The notes under the pieces are model-generated. The model saw nothing but the letters and a program-made list of their open reading frames with translations. It was not told the DNA's origin and did not search any database. The position numbers and the translations under genes were made by a program. Of a stretch of 64,000 nucleotides of DNA, positions 51,169-60,166 are shown piece by piece; the stretch's first letter is position 1, and each line of letters begins with the position of its first letter. This DNA comes from Scatomorpha sp040765295 (GTDB lineage: Bacteria; Bacillota; Clostridia; Oscillospirales; Oscillospiraceae): assembly GCA_040765295.1 (NCBI GenBank), contig JAXGSB010000001.1, positions 434,001-498,000 on the forward strand, written 5' to 3'.

Positions 51169-53049
51169 TCAGTCCAATATGAAGTAGAGCGCGCTCAGCG
51201 GGGGTATATCTATTTTAAGTGAGCGCGGCTCACCCATAAACTCTTTGTCAGTATATCTCAAGTTAAAATCTTTAAAGCCCGAACCGCCAAAACGCCTGTC
51301 ATCCGATGAAAACAGAAGTTCGAGTCTTCCGCCTTGAGGGAGGGCTATCTCAAAATCACTCTGAAATTCATCCGAAAAATTGAAAACAGCGACTATTGTC
51401 TTACCGTTCGGGCACATACGCATAAATGCAAGCGAAGCCCTCTCCGCCTCATCCACGCTCAGCCAGCGAAAACCGTCGAAGGAAGAGTCTATCTCATAGA
51501 GCGAGGGATAATCGGTATAAATTTTGTTGAGAGCCTTCACACATTCCGAAATTCCGCGCTCGGCCTCAGTTTCAGCCCGTCTTTGAGCTCTGGAATGCTG
51601 GTGGCTCCAGGCTTCCGGAACGCCTATATCGGTACCCATGAAGAGAAGTTTTTTTCCGGGAAAGGCGAAAATATAGGCCAAAGAAGCTCTGAGAGTCCTG
51701 TACTTTTCATTTAAATCACCGTAGATATGCGAGAGCATTGACTTCTCGTTAAACTCATCGTGCGAGAAGGAGAGAATAAAATTCTCGCTCATGGCATAGA
51801 GCACGGCAAAGGTCAGAAGACCGTGCTGCTTTTTTCTCTCGGCAGGCGGAAGAGATAAATATTTAAGAGTGTCGTTTGAAAAGCCGATGTTCCACTTAAA
51901 ACTGAAGCCAAGTCCGCCCTCTCGGGAAAAACCGCAGACATTTGGGAAAGCGGAACTGTCCTCCGCTATGGTCATCACACCGTTGAAACTTGTCAAAACA
52001 GTGCGGTTGAGATTTCTCAAAAAGTCCAAGCCGGCGAGATTTATATTGCTGCCCAGCTCGTTTTCAATCCACTCACCCTCTTTTCGCCCATAGTCAAGAT
52101 AGATTAGCGACATAACGGCATCGCAGCGCAGACCGTCTATGTGATAGAGGTCGAAGAATAGACAGGCCGAAGATATTAAAAAGCTTTGCACGGCGGGTTT
52201 TGCATAGTCGAAAATTTGAGTGCCCCAAATGGGGTGCGAGGCCATAATCTCATTCTCAGGCTCAAAGAGCGGGGTTCCGTCAAAGTAGGCAAATCCGTGG
52301 GAGTCATCGGAAAAGTGCGCCGGAACCCAATCAAAAATGACAAAAATACCATCTCGGTGCATTCTGTCTACAAAGTACATGAGGTCCTGAGGGGTGCCGA
52401 AACGGCTTGTCGGGGCAAAGTAGCCGGTAACCTGATAGCCCCAGGAGCCTCCATAGGGATACTCGGTGATGGGCATAATTTCAACATGGGTATAGCCCAT
52501 CTCAAGAAGATAGGGGGCAAGAGCATCCGCTATTTCTCTGTAATTGGGAAAGGGCCTGCCGTCATCAGTCCTCCATGATTCAAGATGCAGTTCATATATT
52601 GAAACAGGAGAGCTGAGGGGTACGATAGACTCGCGCCTTTTAAGGAAGTTTGAGTCACTGAAGCTGAAGCCCTCAAGACTCCATATTCTCGAAGCTCCCT
52701 GTTTTTCAATCTCTGAGTACAGGGCGAAAGGATCGGCCTTATAGAGAGTTTCACCGTCTTGCGTTTTTATCTCATACTTATACATCTGGCCGTTTTTGAG
52801 GCCGGGAACAAAGCAGCACCAAAAATTCTCATCGAACCTCTGCATGGGAAAATCATCTCCATGCCAATCATTAAATTCTCCGATAAGAGATACTGCGCGG
52901 GCATTGGGAGCCCATAGCAGGAATCGATGCATACCGAGCTCTTCTATAAACTGCGCTCCGAAGACCCTGTAGGCGTCTGTGAGCTTGCCTTGGAGGAAAA
53001 GCTCAAGTTCGTGTCGGGGCAGATATTTACTTAGGTCTATTCTGTCCAT
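51169..53049 (-). CDS. glgB: 1,4-alpha-glucan branching enzyme
   Basis: GlgB introduces alpha-1,6 branches. The ~626-residue protein has an N-terminal CBM48 domain (FLLWAPNARAVSLIGEFNDW) and a GH13 barrel with GYTHVEIMPITEYPYGGSWGYQ. The nucleophile loop is GLRCDAVMSLIYLDYG, the acid/base Glu lies in TIAEDSSAFP, the third acid in SFSHDE, and a C-terminal all-beta domain follows. I start it at ATG 53049, with GGAGG six bases upstream, not at 53079. A promoter lies on the minus strand just upstream. It is first in the glgB-glgA-capA operon. Confidence 0.96.
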   Translation of the reverse strand: MDRIDLSKYLPRHELELFLQGKLTDAYRVFGAQFIEELGMHRFLLWAPNARAVSLIGEFNDWHGDDFPMQRFDENFWCCFVPGLKNGQMYKYEIKTQDGETLYKADPFALYSEIEKQGASRIWSLEGFSFSDSNFLKRRESIVPLSSPVSIYELHLESWRTDDGRPFPNYREIADALAPYLLEMGYTHVEIMPITEYPYGGSWGYQVTGYFAPTSRFGTPQDLMYFVDRMHRDGIFVIFDWVPAHFSDDSHGFAYFDGTPLFEPENEIMASHPIWGTQIFDYAKPAVQSFLISSACLFFDLYHIDGLRCDAVMSLIYLDYGRKEGEWIENELGSNINLAGLDFLRNLNRTVLTSFNGVMTIAEDSSAFPNVCGFSREGGLGFSFKWNIGFSNDTLKYLSLPPAERKKQHGLLTFAVLYAMSENFILSFSHDEFNEKSMLSHIYGDLNEKYRTLRASLAYIFAFPGKKLLFMGTDIGVPEAWSHQHSRAQRRAETEAERGISECVKALNKIYTDYPSLYEIDSSFDGFRWLSVDEAERASLAFMRMCPNGKTIVAVFNFSDEFQSDFEIALPQGGRLELLFSSDDRRFGGSGFKDFNLRYTDKEFMGEPRSLKIDIPPLSALYFILD

Positions 53050-53070
53050 AGCTAACCTCCGATTCAAACT

Positions 53071-53099
53071 ATTATACATTTAAAATCCGAAAGCTACAA
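53071..53099 (-). promoter_or_regulatory. Promoter of the glgB-glgA-capA operon
   Basis: On the minus strand TTGTAG (plus 53094-53099) and a perfect TATAAT (plus 53071-53076) are separated by 17 bases. Confidence 0.7.
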
Positions 53100-53112
53100 A
53101 CACAGAATATTT

Positions 53113-53141
53113 TTGACATAAAAGATATGAGCGTATATACT
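53113..53141 (+). promoter_or_regulatory. Promoter of the lysA-like gene
   Basis: A perfect TTGACA (53113-53118) and TATACT (53136-53141) are separated by 17 bases, divergent from the glg promoter. The transcript would begin about 30 bases before the ATG. Confidence 0.8.
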
Positions 53142-53178
53142 TCAAGAATAAGAATAACAGGCAGGGAGAGGCAAGCTT

Positions 53179-54456
53179 ATGCATCAAAAAAAGAGGCCCT
53201 TTTTAACTAAAGAAAAGATAGAGGAAATAGCGGAAACTTTTGATACCCCCTTTCATATATATGACGAGAAGGCAATAAGAGAAAATGCCCGAGAACTCCA
53301 CAAGGCCTTTTCTTGGAACCCCGGGTTCAAAGAGTATTTTGCAGTCAAGGCCACACCGAATCCTTTTATTATGAAGATTCTGGGGGAAGAGGGCTGCGGT
53401 ATGGACTGCTCGTCCATAACCGAACTCATGCTCTCAGAGCGCTGCGGCTTAGTGGGAGAGGAGATTATGTTCTCATCCAACAACACTCCTGCCGAAGATT
53501 ATCGATATGCCCTAAAGCTCGGAGCTGTAATAAACTTCGACGACATCACCCACATCGACTTTTTCGAGAAAAATGTCGGCGAGATTCCCCGCAAGGTCTC
53601 CTGCAGATTCAATCCCGGCGGCTACTTTGCAATATCAAACAAGATAATGGACTCACCGGGCGATGCAAAATACGGCATGACGCGCCCTCAAATGTTTCAG
53701 GCTTTCAGGATTCTCAAGGACAAGGGAGCTGAGAGCTTCGGAATTCATGCCTTTTTGGCGTCGAATACAAGCACGGACGACTATTACCCCGAGCTCTCAG
53801 GTCAGCTTATGCGTTTGGCAGTGGAGCTGAGAGACGAGACGGGCGCTAAAATAGAGTTCATAAACCTCTCGGGCGGCATAGGTATCCCCTACAGGCCCGA
53901 CGGACACAAGGCCGATATAATAAAAATAGGAGAGTCCGTACGAAGAGTATACGAATCTGTTTTAGTCCCCGCCGACATGGGAGATGTAAAAATTTTCACC
54001 GAGCTCGGGCGCTTTATGCTCGGTCCATACGGTCATCTGGTAACAAGAGCCATCCACAGGAAGCATATACACAAAAACTACATAGGCGTCGATGCCACTG
54101 CCTGCGACCTCATGCGTCCCGCAATGTACGGAGCCTACCACCACATAACGGTGGCGGGCAAGGAAGATAAGATGCACGATCACATGTATGATGTGGTCGG
54201 CGGTCTCTGTGAGAACAACGATAAATTTGCCGTCGATCGCTGGCTCCCTCAAATACTCATGGACGACTACCTTATCATACACGATACCGGCGCTCACGGC
54301 CACGCTATGGGCTACAACTACAACGGCAAACTCAGGAGCCGCGAGCTTCTTTTGAGGGAGGACGGCTCGGTTATAGAGATACGCAGAGCTGAAACCGCAG
54401 AGGACTACTTTGCAACCTTAGACTTTGAAAAGCTGGATAAATTTGACAGAAAGTAG
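53179..54456 (+). CDS. lysA: Diaminopimelate decarboxylase-family enzyme
   Basis: This 425-residue fold-type III PLP enzyme probably makes lysine from meso-diaminopimelate. The PLP lysine is in YFAVKATPNP (about 54-63). Other marks are FSSNNTP, the glycine-rich phosphate loop NLSGGIGIPYRPDG, RPAMYGAYHHI and CENNDKFAVDR with the substrate-binding Cys-Glu pair. The segment usually reading HIGSQ is HAFLASN, and the C-terminal motif is GAHGHAMGYNYN, so this is a divergent subgroup and a related amino-acid decarboxylase cannot be excluded. It is followed 13 bases later by deoC. Confidence 0.8.
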   Translation: MHQKKRPFLTKEKIEEIAETFDTPFHIYDEKAIRENARELHKAFSWNPGFKEYFAVKATPNPFIMKILGEEGCGMDCSSITELMLSERCGLVGEEIMFSSNNTPAEDYRYALKLGAVINFDDITHIDFFEKNVGEIPRKVSCRFNPGGYFAISNKIMDSPGDAKYGMTRPQMFQAFRILKDKGAESFGIHAFLASNTSTDDYYPELSGQLMRLAVELRDETGAKIEFINLSGGIGIPYRPDGHKADIIKIGESVRRVYESVLVPADMGDVKIFTELGRFMLGPYGHLVTRAIHRKHIHKNYIGVDATACDLMRPAMYGAYHHITVAGKEDKMHDHMYDVVGGLCENNDKFAVDRWLPQILMDDYLIIHDTGAHGHAMGYNYNGKLRSRELLLREDGSVIEIRRAETAEDYFATLDFEKLDKFDRK

Positions 54457-54469
54457 AAAGAGGGAAGAC

Positions 54470-55126
54470 ATGAACCATCAGGAAATATTGAGCCTATGCG
54501 ACCACACCAATCTAAATCCCAGAGCCGGATTGGACGATATTAAAAAGCTTATAGACGAGGGCATAAAATACGGCTGCGCCTCCGTCTGCATTCCGCCCGC
54601 CCACGTGTATGGCGCGGCAAAGTATTCGGGTGGAAGAATACCCGTCTGCACTGTTATCGGCTTTCCCAACGGCTATATGACGAGCAGGGCCAAGGCCTAT
54701 GAGACCGAAGATGCAATAGCCTCAGGTGCTAATGAGATAGACATGGTAATAAACCTGGGTATGCTTCAAGACAGGGTCTATAAAGATATAGCCCGAGATA
54801 TCGAGACATGCAGAAAGGCCTCGAGCGGCTATGTGCTCAAGGTGATTATAGAGTGCTGTCTCCTCAGCGAGAACGAGAAAAAAGTTCTCTGCCGCATAGT
54901 CTCCGAGTCGGGAGCCGACTTCATAAAGACAAGCACAGGCTTCAGCACCGGCGGCGCAACCCGAGAAGATGTTGCCCTTATGAGAGAAAACTGCTTTCCC
55001 GAGCTTAAGATAAAGGCTGCGGGCGGCATAAGAAGCTTTGTCGATGCGCAGGATTTTATAAATCTGGGCGCAGACCGCCTCGGCACCTCGAGACTTGTTA
55101 AGATAATGGAAGAGGGCATATTATAA
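54470..55126 (+). CDS. deoC: Deoxyribose-phosphate aldolase
   Basis: DeoC cleaves 2-deoxyribose-5-phosphate to glyceraldehyde-3-phosphate and acetaldehyde. The 218-residue class I aldolase has CDHTNLNPRA, the EIDMVINLGML strand, LKVIIECCLLSE and the Schiff-base lysine in FIKTSTGFSTGGAT. IKAAGGIRSFVDA gives the phosphate-binding loop. I use ATG 54470, after GAGGGAAGAC, rather than the in-frame ATG 45 bases earlier, which lies inside lysA. It is followed by a strong bidirectional terminator. Confidence 0.95.
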   Translation: MNHQEILSLCDHTNLNPRAGLDDIKKLIDEGIKYGCASVCIPPAHVYGAAKYSGGRIPVCTVIGFPNGYMTSRAKAYETEDAIASGANEIDMVINLGMLQDRVYKDIARDIETCRKASSGYVLKVIIECCLLSENEKKVLCRIVSESGADFIKTSTGFSTGGATREDVALMRENCFPELKIKAAGGIRSFVDAQDFINLGADRLGTSRLVKIMEEGIL

Positions 55127-55140
55127 AATATATAAAAGCA

Positions 55141-55175
55141 AAACAGCCTCCGTCTTTATGTACGGAGGCTGTTTT
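55141..55175. terminator. Bidirectional terminator between deoC and prmA
   Basis: AAACAGCCTCCGT pairs with ACGGAGGCTGTTT around an eight-base loop, with T-runs on both strands, between convergent genes. Confidence 0.92.
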
Positions 55176-55176
55176 G

Positions 55177-56106
55177 TCAGGCCTTAATTTTAAGACAGAA
55201 GGCGGACCAAGGGCCCTCACGCAGTTCCTCGACTATTTCATAGCCGTTAGCGGCAATTTGCTCCATGACATTATCTCTTCGATTATCAATAATGCCGGAG
55301 CAGATAAAGACTCCGTTTTTAGACAAGGTCTTTTTGACCTTCGGCAGCAGGGGAATTATAACATCGGCCACAATGTTGGAAAGAACGGCATCATAGCCTC
55401 GGCCGAGGCTTTCGAGCAGCTCTTCATCCTCTAGGATATTTCCGATTTTTATATTGTAGGCGTGAGGCAACACTCCGTTATACGAAAGGTTTTGGCTGAC
55501 AGCCGCCTCGGCGAGAGGATCAATGTCGCAAAAATGGCAGTATCCGGCGCCCAGAGCAAGAGCGGAGAGCCCTAAAATACCGCTTCCGCAGCCTATGTCT
55601 ATGCAAAAGCTCTGTTTTTTTATCTGCCTCTCCATAAGCCTCAGCATAAGTTGAGTGGTGGCGTGCTGACCCGAGCCGAAGAGCAGGCCGGGCGAGAGTC
55701 TCACAACAAGCCTTTTGGTTTCGGGTGTCTCACAGCCCGAGGGAACAAGCAAGAGCCGCTCTCCGATTTTAAGAGGCTTGTAATACTCTTCCCACTTGTG
55801 CAGGTAATCCTCATCATCAATAATACCGAGCTCCGCCTCGAGTCCCAAGAGCTTAGAGAGCCTGTGAATCTCGTCACGGCTCTCGTTCGAGACTTCAAAA
55901 TAAAGTCTTAGCTCCGATATATCCTCAAACTTCTCTCTGAGCTCGGGCTCGATAAGATCGTTAAGTTCAGGATGCTCGGAAAAGAAATTTTTAAAGTCCT
56001 CCGAGTCGAAAACAGAGAAGCTGTGCTCAGAATTCAGTTCGAGCAGTTCTATGGTTCTGTCCAAATTTTCAGAAGTAGTTTTAAACTTCGATTCCAGCCA
56101 AAGCAT
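55177..56106 (-). CDS. prmA: Ribosomal protein L11 methyltransferase
   Basis: PrmA trimethylates ribosomal protein L11. The ~309-residue protein has the N-terminal substrate-binding domain (MLWLESKFKTTSENLDRTIELLE) and a Rossmann domain. The SAM motif is DIGCGSGILGLSALALGAG, LSNIVADVI contains the post-I/IV region, and GLLFGSGQHATTQLML is family-typical. I start it at 56106, with GGAGG six bases upstream. A terminator-like hairpin with a seven-base U-tract ends right before that ribosome site, so transcription from hpf must read through it, or another promoter must exist. Confidence 0.93.
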   Translation of the reverse strand: MLWLESKFKTTSENLDRTIELLELNSEHSFSVFDSEDFKNFFSEHPELNDLIEPELREKFEDISELRLYFEVSNESRDEIHRLSKLLGLEAELGIIDDEDYLHKWEEYYKPLKIGERLLLVPSGCETPETKRLVVRLSPGLLFGSGQHATTQLMLRLMERQIKKQSFCIDIGCGSGILGLSALALGAGYCHFCDIDPLAEAAVSQNLSYNGVLPHAYNIKIGNILEDEELLESLGRGYDAVLSNIVADVIIPLLPKVKKTLSKNGVFICSGIIDNRRDNVMEQIAANGYEIVEELREGPWSAFCLKIKA

Positions 56107-56116
56107 GTCTTTCCTC

Positions 56117-56146
56117 CAAAAAAATCGGGATGCCAGCATCCCGATT
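56117..56146 (-). terminator. Intrinsic terminator between hpf and prmA
   Basis: On the minus strand an 11-bp perfect stem (plus 56123-56133 with 56136-56146) runs into a seven-T tract (plus 56118-56124), 20 bases after the hpf stop and directly before the prmA ribosome site. Confidence 0.85.
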
Positions 56147-56165
56147 GTATTATTAAATATAAGTG

Positions 56166-56711
56166 TCAGCTTTCGCTCTCCGTGATTATGCCGTAGTTAC
56201 CGTCTCTCCTGCGATATACAACAGAGAACGCGTCATTCTCATCGGCATTTCTGAAGACAAAGAAGCTGTGTTCCAGAAGGTTCATCTGGAGTATGGCCTC
56301 CTCAGCAGACATGGGCGAGATGTCGAAACGCTTGTTTCTGACGATGCGGAATTCCTCTTCCAAGTCTCCGTCTGCTAAAATTGCGGGGCTCGAGCCGAAC
56401 TCGTGTTCAATGGCGCCCTCACGCAGTCTTTTAGAGAGTCTGGTCTTATTTTTTCTGATTTGACGCTCAATGGCTGCGACCGCAGAATCTATCGAGGCAT
56501 ACATGTCGCTTGTGCTTTCGCGGACTCGGTAAAAAATGCCGTTGTTCTCAATTGTCACTTCGGCAATAAAGCGGCCTCTTTCCAGACTGAATGTGACAAA
56601 AGCTTCGCTGTCTTTTTTGAACAAGCGGTCGAGCTTGCTGATTTTTTTCTCCGCATAGGCGCGAAGTTCGGGGGAGATTTCCAGTCTCTTTCCCGTAAAT
56701 GTGAATTTCAT
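56166..56711 (-). CDS. hpf: Ribosome hibernation promoting factor, long form
   Basis: This 181-residue protein dimerises and silences 70S ribosomes in stationary phase. The N-terminal HPF/RaiA domain (MKFTFTGKRLEISPELRAYAEKKISKLDRLF; VEVTIENNG-like strand; DMYASIDSAVAAIERQIRKNKTRL) is joined by a linker to the C-terminal dimerisation domain (IVRNKRFDISPMSAEEAILQMNLLEHSFFVFRNAD). Both domains are complete, as usual in Firmicutes. GAAGGAGTGA precedes the start. A terminator follows directly. Confidence 0.96.
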   Translation of the reverse strand: MKFTFTGKRLEISPELRAYAEKKISKLDRLFKKDSEAFVTFSLERGRFIAEVTIENNGIFYRVRESTSDMYASIDSAVAAIERQIRKNKTRLSKRLREGAIEHEFGSSPAILADGDLEEEFRIVRNKRFDISPMSAEEAILQMNLLEHSFFVFRNADENDAFSVVYRRRDGNYGIITESES

Positions 56712-56791
56712 GAAAAGTTCACTCCTTCGATGGTGGATTTTGTTCTTGCTAATTAAATTTTAGCACAAATCCGTGTAAAAAAGAAGAGTGT

Positions 56792-58756
56792 TTAATTAAA
56801 AACATGGCAGTTGGGAAGCTGTGCCGCAATCTCAAGCAGAGCTTCCTCGCTCAGAGGATTTCCGCCCAAATAGAGTTCCTCAAGGTTTTTCAGGGCGAAA
56901 AGAGGGGTGAGATTCTCAATTTCACAGTTTTCGAGTACAAGCGTTTTAAGCTTGCCGAGCTTGCTCAGGGCTTCAAGATTGCTCACGGCCGTATTGCTCA
57001 AGTTCAAGGTGCTTAAGTTTTGCAGACCTTCAAGAGCGCTTATGTCATTAAGCTCGCTGTTGTCACCGGCATAAAGTTCGGTGAGCGTGGGAATATTACT
57101 CAAGCCGGCGAGAGTTTTGAGCTTGTTGTCCCGAATTAAAAGGCAGTTAAGCTTTTTGTGACCGCCGAGTGGGGCAAGACTGCTCACAAGGTTGCTCGAA
57201 ACATCCAAAACCTCAAGCGTCTCAACCCGGGAAAGAGGTCCCAAATCGTGTATATTATTCGAGGAAATATTCAAAATCTTCAGTTTTTCAAACTGTATAA
57301 GGGGACTTATGTCGCTAATTCCAAGCTCGCTGGCCAAAATTGCCTCGGAATCTGTCCTAAACTCCTTGCCTCCGAGCGCCACAGTGAAAATGAGTTCCGA
57401 GTGCGTTACACTGCAACGGCTCATCTGAATCTTAAACTCTTCAACGGCTACACCCGTGAGATCTTCATTGTCTTCAATGTTGAGCGAAGTAAGTTTGCTC
57501 AGGCTCCGCAGCCTAGCTAAACTTTCGTCATTCAGGCCCGTAGCGGCCAGATTCAGCGTTTTAAGAGCGCTTAGGCCGAGCAGAGGAGAAAAATCCTCGA
57601 TGGGGTTTCCTCTAAGACTCAGCTCTGTGAGATTCACAAGAGCCGAAACGGCCTTTATGTTCTTCACGCTGTTGTGGCTGAGGTCAAGATAGACCAGCTC
57701 CCTCATGCCGATGAGAGGTGTTATATCGCTTATCGAGTTTTGAGCGAGCGCAAGGTGCCTGAGCTTGGGAAGGTCCAAAAGCGGTGTTAAGTCAGTCAGC
57801 AGATTGTCATTCAGGTTCAGGGTTACAAGGTTCTTACAGGCGGATACAGCTGAGATGTCCCTCAATTTAAGTCCGCTGAGATTCAGCTCGGTTACATCGG
57901 ACTTAAAAGTTTTTCCGCCCAAAGTGATGTCTTTAATATCGGGTGTCGTATCGTCGCTGTAGATAGAGCAGCCGGGCAGGGCATTTTTAAGGGTGAGAAG
58001 CTCTCTTTCACCTATAACACGGCCGCCGATGTCGAGGGTTGTGAGATTCTTCAGCTTGTGCAGAGGACTCAAATCCCCTAGGGGGTTTGAGTTCAAATAG
58101 AGAGTGCGCAGCTTTATGAGATTTTCCAAAACAGCGATATTCTCTATCTTGTTGTTGCTTAGAATAAGAGTTTCCAACTTTGTAAGAGGAGCGAGGAAAG
58201 AAATATCCTCAAGAGAGCAGGAGGTTATCGAGAGCGATCTAAGCTCCGTAAGCTTGCCGATGAGCTCCAGTTCTTCTGCCGGAATGTTCTTGCCGGTAAT
58301 TGCAAGAATGCTGCTGCTTCCCTTTAAAGTCTGGCCCGCAATCTCGAAACTCGTCTCCTCAAGTCTTGCGAGAGTATCCCTGTATTCGGCAAGCAGCTTG
58401 TCGACAGCATCAGACTTGTTTTTAGACAAATAAACTTCCAAGACCTCTATGGCCTTAGCATACTCGCTCTTTTCAGCGTGGCTTTGAGCGAGAAGGAGCC
58501 TCGCTTCCTCACTGTCATTCAGCCCAATGGCCTTGTTCAGATAGAGAATAGCATCGTCGTAATTGTGCTCGTCAAAGGCTTTTTGGGCGGAATTTAAGAG
58601 CTCGGGATAGCTGTCGTTGCTGCTGGCGTCCTTTGCCAATACGATTGCTATAAGAAGTATAAGCACGGCCACAATCACAGAGGAAACTACAAAAAATATT
58701 TTTTTACTCTTGCTTGTTTTTTCACTTTGATAGTTCTGAACTAAATCATTCTTCAT
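56792..58756 (-). CDS. Membrane-anchored TPR plus leucine-rich-repeat protein
   Basis: This 654-residue protein has a short basic start, a transmembrane helix (about 20-41), a TPR-like region (about 52-125: AQKAFDEHNYDDAILYLNKAIGL, LLLAQSHAEKSEYAKAIEVLEVYL) and then three runs of SDS22-type leucine-rich repeats to the C-terminus (LxxLxxLxLxxNxIxDIxxLxxL pattern). The runs are separated by two similar GGKxFxxDVTEL/GGKEFRTDSEAI segments. The domains after the helix should be extracellular. The partner is unknown. GGAGGG supports the start. It lies next to an aminopeptidase gene in the same direction (18 bases apart). Confidence 0.8.
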   Translation of the reverse strand: MKNDLVQNYQSEKTSKSKKIFFVVSSVIVAVLILLIAIVLAKDASSNDSYPELLNSAQKAFDEHNYDDAILYLNKAIGLNDSEEARLLLAQSHAEKSEYAKAIEVLEVYLSKNKSDAVDKLLAEYRDTLARLEETSFEIAGQTLKGSSSILAITGKNIPAEELELIGKLTELRSLSITSCSLEDISFLAPLTKLETLILSNNKIENIAVLENLIKLRTLYLNSNPLGDLSPLHKLKNLTTLDIGGRVIGERELLTLKNALPGCSIYSDDTTPDIKDITLGGKTFKSDVTELNLSGLKLRDISAVSACKNLVTLNLNDNLLTDLTPLLDLPKLRHLALAQNSISDITPLIGMRELVYLDLSHNSVKNIKAVSALVNLTELSLRGNPIEDFSPLLGLSALKTLNLAATGLNDESLARLRSLSKLTSLNIEDNEDLTGVAVEEFKIQMSRCSVTHSELIFTVALGGKEFRTDSEAILASELGISDISPLIQFEKLKILNISSNNIHDLGPLSRVETLEVLDVSSNLVSSLAPLGGHKKLNCLLIRDNKLKTLAGLSNIPTLTELYAGDNSELNDISALEGLQNLSTLNLSNTAVSNLEALSKLGKLKTLVLENCEIENLTPLFALKNLEELYLGGNPLSEEALLEIAAQLPNCHVFN

Positions 58757-58774
58757 TTTGCCCTCCTTCGGGGA

Positions 58775-60001
58775 TTAAAACACCCACTCGCCGTTTCTGA
58801 AGATGGGAATCACTTTGCCTTTATTGTCCACACCGTCAATGTTCAGGCCGGAATATCCTATCATGAAGTCTTCATGAATCATCGAGTCGTTTATGCCCTT
58901 TTCTTTGGCCTCCTCGAAGCTTAATGACTCATAGTCTTTAAGGCAGTTAGAAAAGCCGCGTCCCATGGCCAAATGACAGGAAGCATTCTCGTCAAAGAGA
59001 GTGTTATAGAACATGAAACCCATTTGGGAGATGGGGCTCGAGTTTGCAACAAGAGCGCACTCTCCGAGCATGGCGGCGCCTTCGTCCATCTCCAGCAAGG
59101 TCTTTAGCGCCTCAGCATTTTTCTCTGCGCCCGACTCGATGGCTCTGCCGTTTTCAAATTTAATATAAAAGTCCTCAATCAAAAGACCGCGGTATGAAAA
59201 CGGCTTTGTGGAATAGACTATGCCCTCTGCCTTACCTGCCATCGGTGAGGTGAAGATTTCTTCCGAGGGTATGTTCGGATTGTATTCATAGTCATGGCCC
59301 ATAAGCTTCTCGGCGCCTCCCAAGAAGAGAGCGTCGGGAATAAGGCCCACTTTAAGCTCCGTGCCGTTATCGCCGTAATAGTGAAGTTCCTTGAGCCCCA
59401 TAGAGTTCAGCATCTCAGAGCGCTTGTGCAGGAGTGCATTGTGCTCGTTCCAAGCTTCAATCGGATCCTCAAAGTCGGCTCTCGAAGCTTTCAAAATTTT
59501 CTCCCAAAGTCTGTCTATGGCCTCGGCTTCCGCCATATCGGGAAACACCTTCTTTGCCCACTTTTTCCCGGGCACGGCCGCTATACACCAGGGATACTTG
59601 TTGTCCATCTCGTCGTGTATCGGCTTTAAAATCTTCGATCTCTCCTGTATAGAAAGAGCGTGCTTTTGCATGTCTATGCCGCTAAGACCGTCGGGGTCTT
59701 CCGAGATTATGTGTATAACTCCGGGGAGATTTCTGGCCATGTTGCGAAGTCTCAGCTCTTCCCAATCTTCTACCTTAGATAAAGACTCCAAACTCTCGTA
59801 TTTGTTCCCGAGCTTGTAAAGGGGCTGGTGACTCCAGCGGAGCTGAATCTCGCCTGCGCCCGCCTTATAAAGCGTCTCAACGAGAAGCTCAATGAACTCG
59901 GGCTGATCCAGCTCGGCAGTTATAACAATCCTCTGTCCTTTTTGAACATTTATGCCGGTTTTTGCTATAAGTTCTGCGTATTTTCGAATTTTCTTATCCA
60001 T
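58775..60001 (-). CDS. M29-family aminopeptidase
   Basis: This 408-residue metallopeptidase resembles thermophilic aminopeptidase T and PepS. The metal ligands of the family are visible: NIPSEEIFTSP (Glu), MLGECALV (Glu), ENASCHLAMGRGF (His) and DSMIHEDFMIG (His and Asp). It should release N-terminal amino acids from peptides in the cytoplasm using two metal ions. AAAGGTAAAG precedes the ATG. Length is typical. Confidence 0.92.
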   Translation of the reverse strand: MDKKIRKYAELIAKTGINVQKGQRIVITAELDQPEFIELLVETLYKAGAGEIQLRWSHQPLYKLGNKYESLESLSKVEDWEELRLRNMARNLPGVIHIISEDPDGLSGIDMQKHALSIQERSKILKPIHDEMDNKYPWCIAAVPGKKWAKKVFPDMAEAEAIDRLWEKILKASRADFEDPIEAWNEHNALLHKRSEMLNSMGLKELHYYGDNGTELKVGLIPDALFLGGAEKLMGHDYEYNPNIPSEEIFTSPMAGKAEGIVYSTKPFSYRGLLIEDFYIKFENGRAIESGAEKNAEALKTLLEMDEGAAMLGECALVANSSPISQMGFMFYNTLFDENASCHLAMGRGFSNCLKDYESLSFEEAKEKGINDSMIHEDFMIGYSGLNIDGVDNKGKVIPIFRNGEWVF

Positions 60002-60045
60002 TGCTTTACCTTTCAGGGCTAAAACTAATCTAATCTTTAACTTTA

Positions 60046-60074
60046 TTGAAAATACTTAAGCTCTGTGATACTAT
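60046..60074 (+). promoter_or_regulatory. Promoter of glyQS-nadE
   Basis: TTGAAA (60046-60051) and TACTAT (60069-60074) are spaced by 17 bases. The leader is about 85 nt, with no T-box sequence visible. Confidence 0.6.
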
Positions 60075-60166
60075 ATTTAAGTCAAAGTTAAAGTGGCACA
60101 TATTATAGCATAAAACCAAATCATGTGTAAATCTCACGAGAAGCCATCTCGGGGAAGGGGTAAGCA

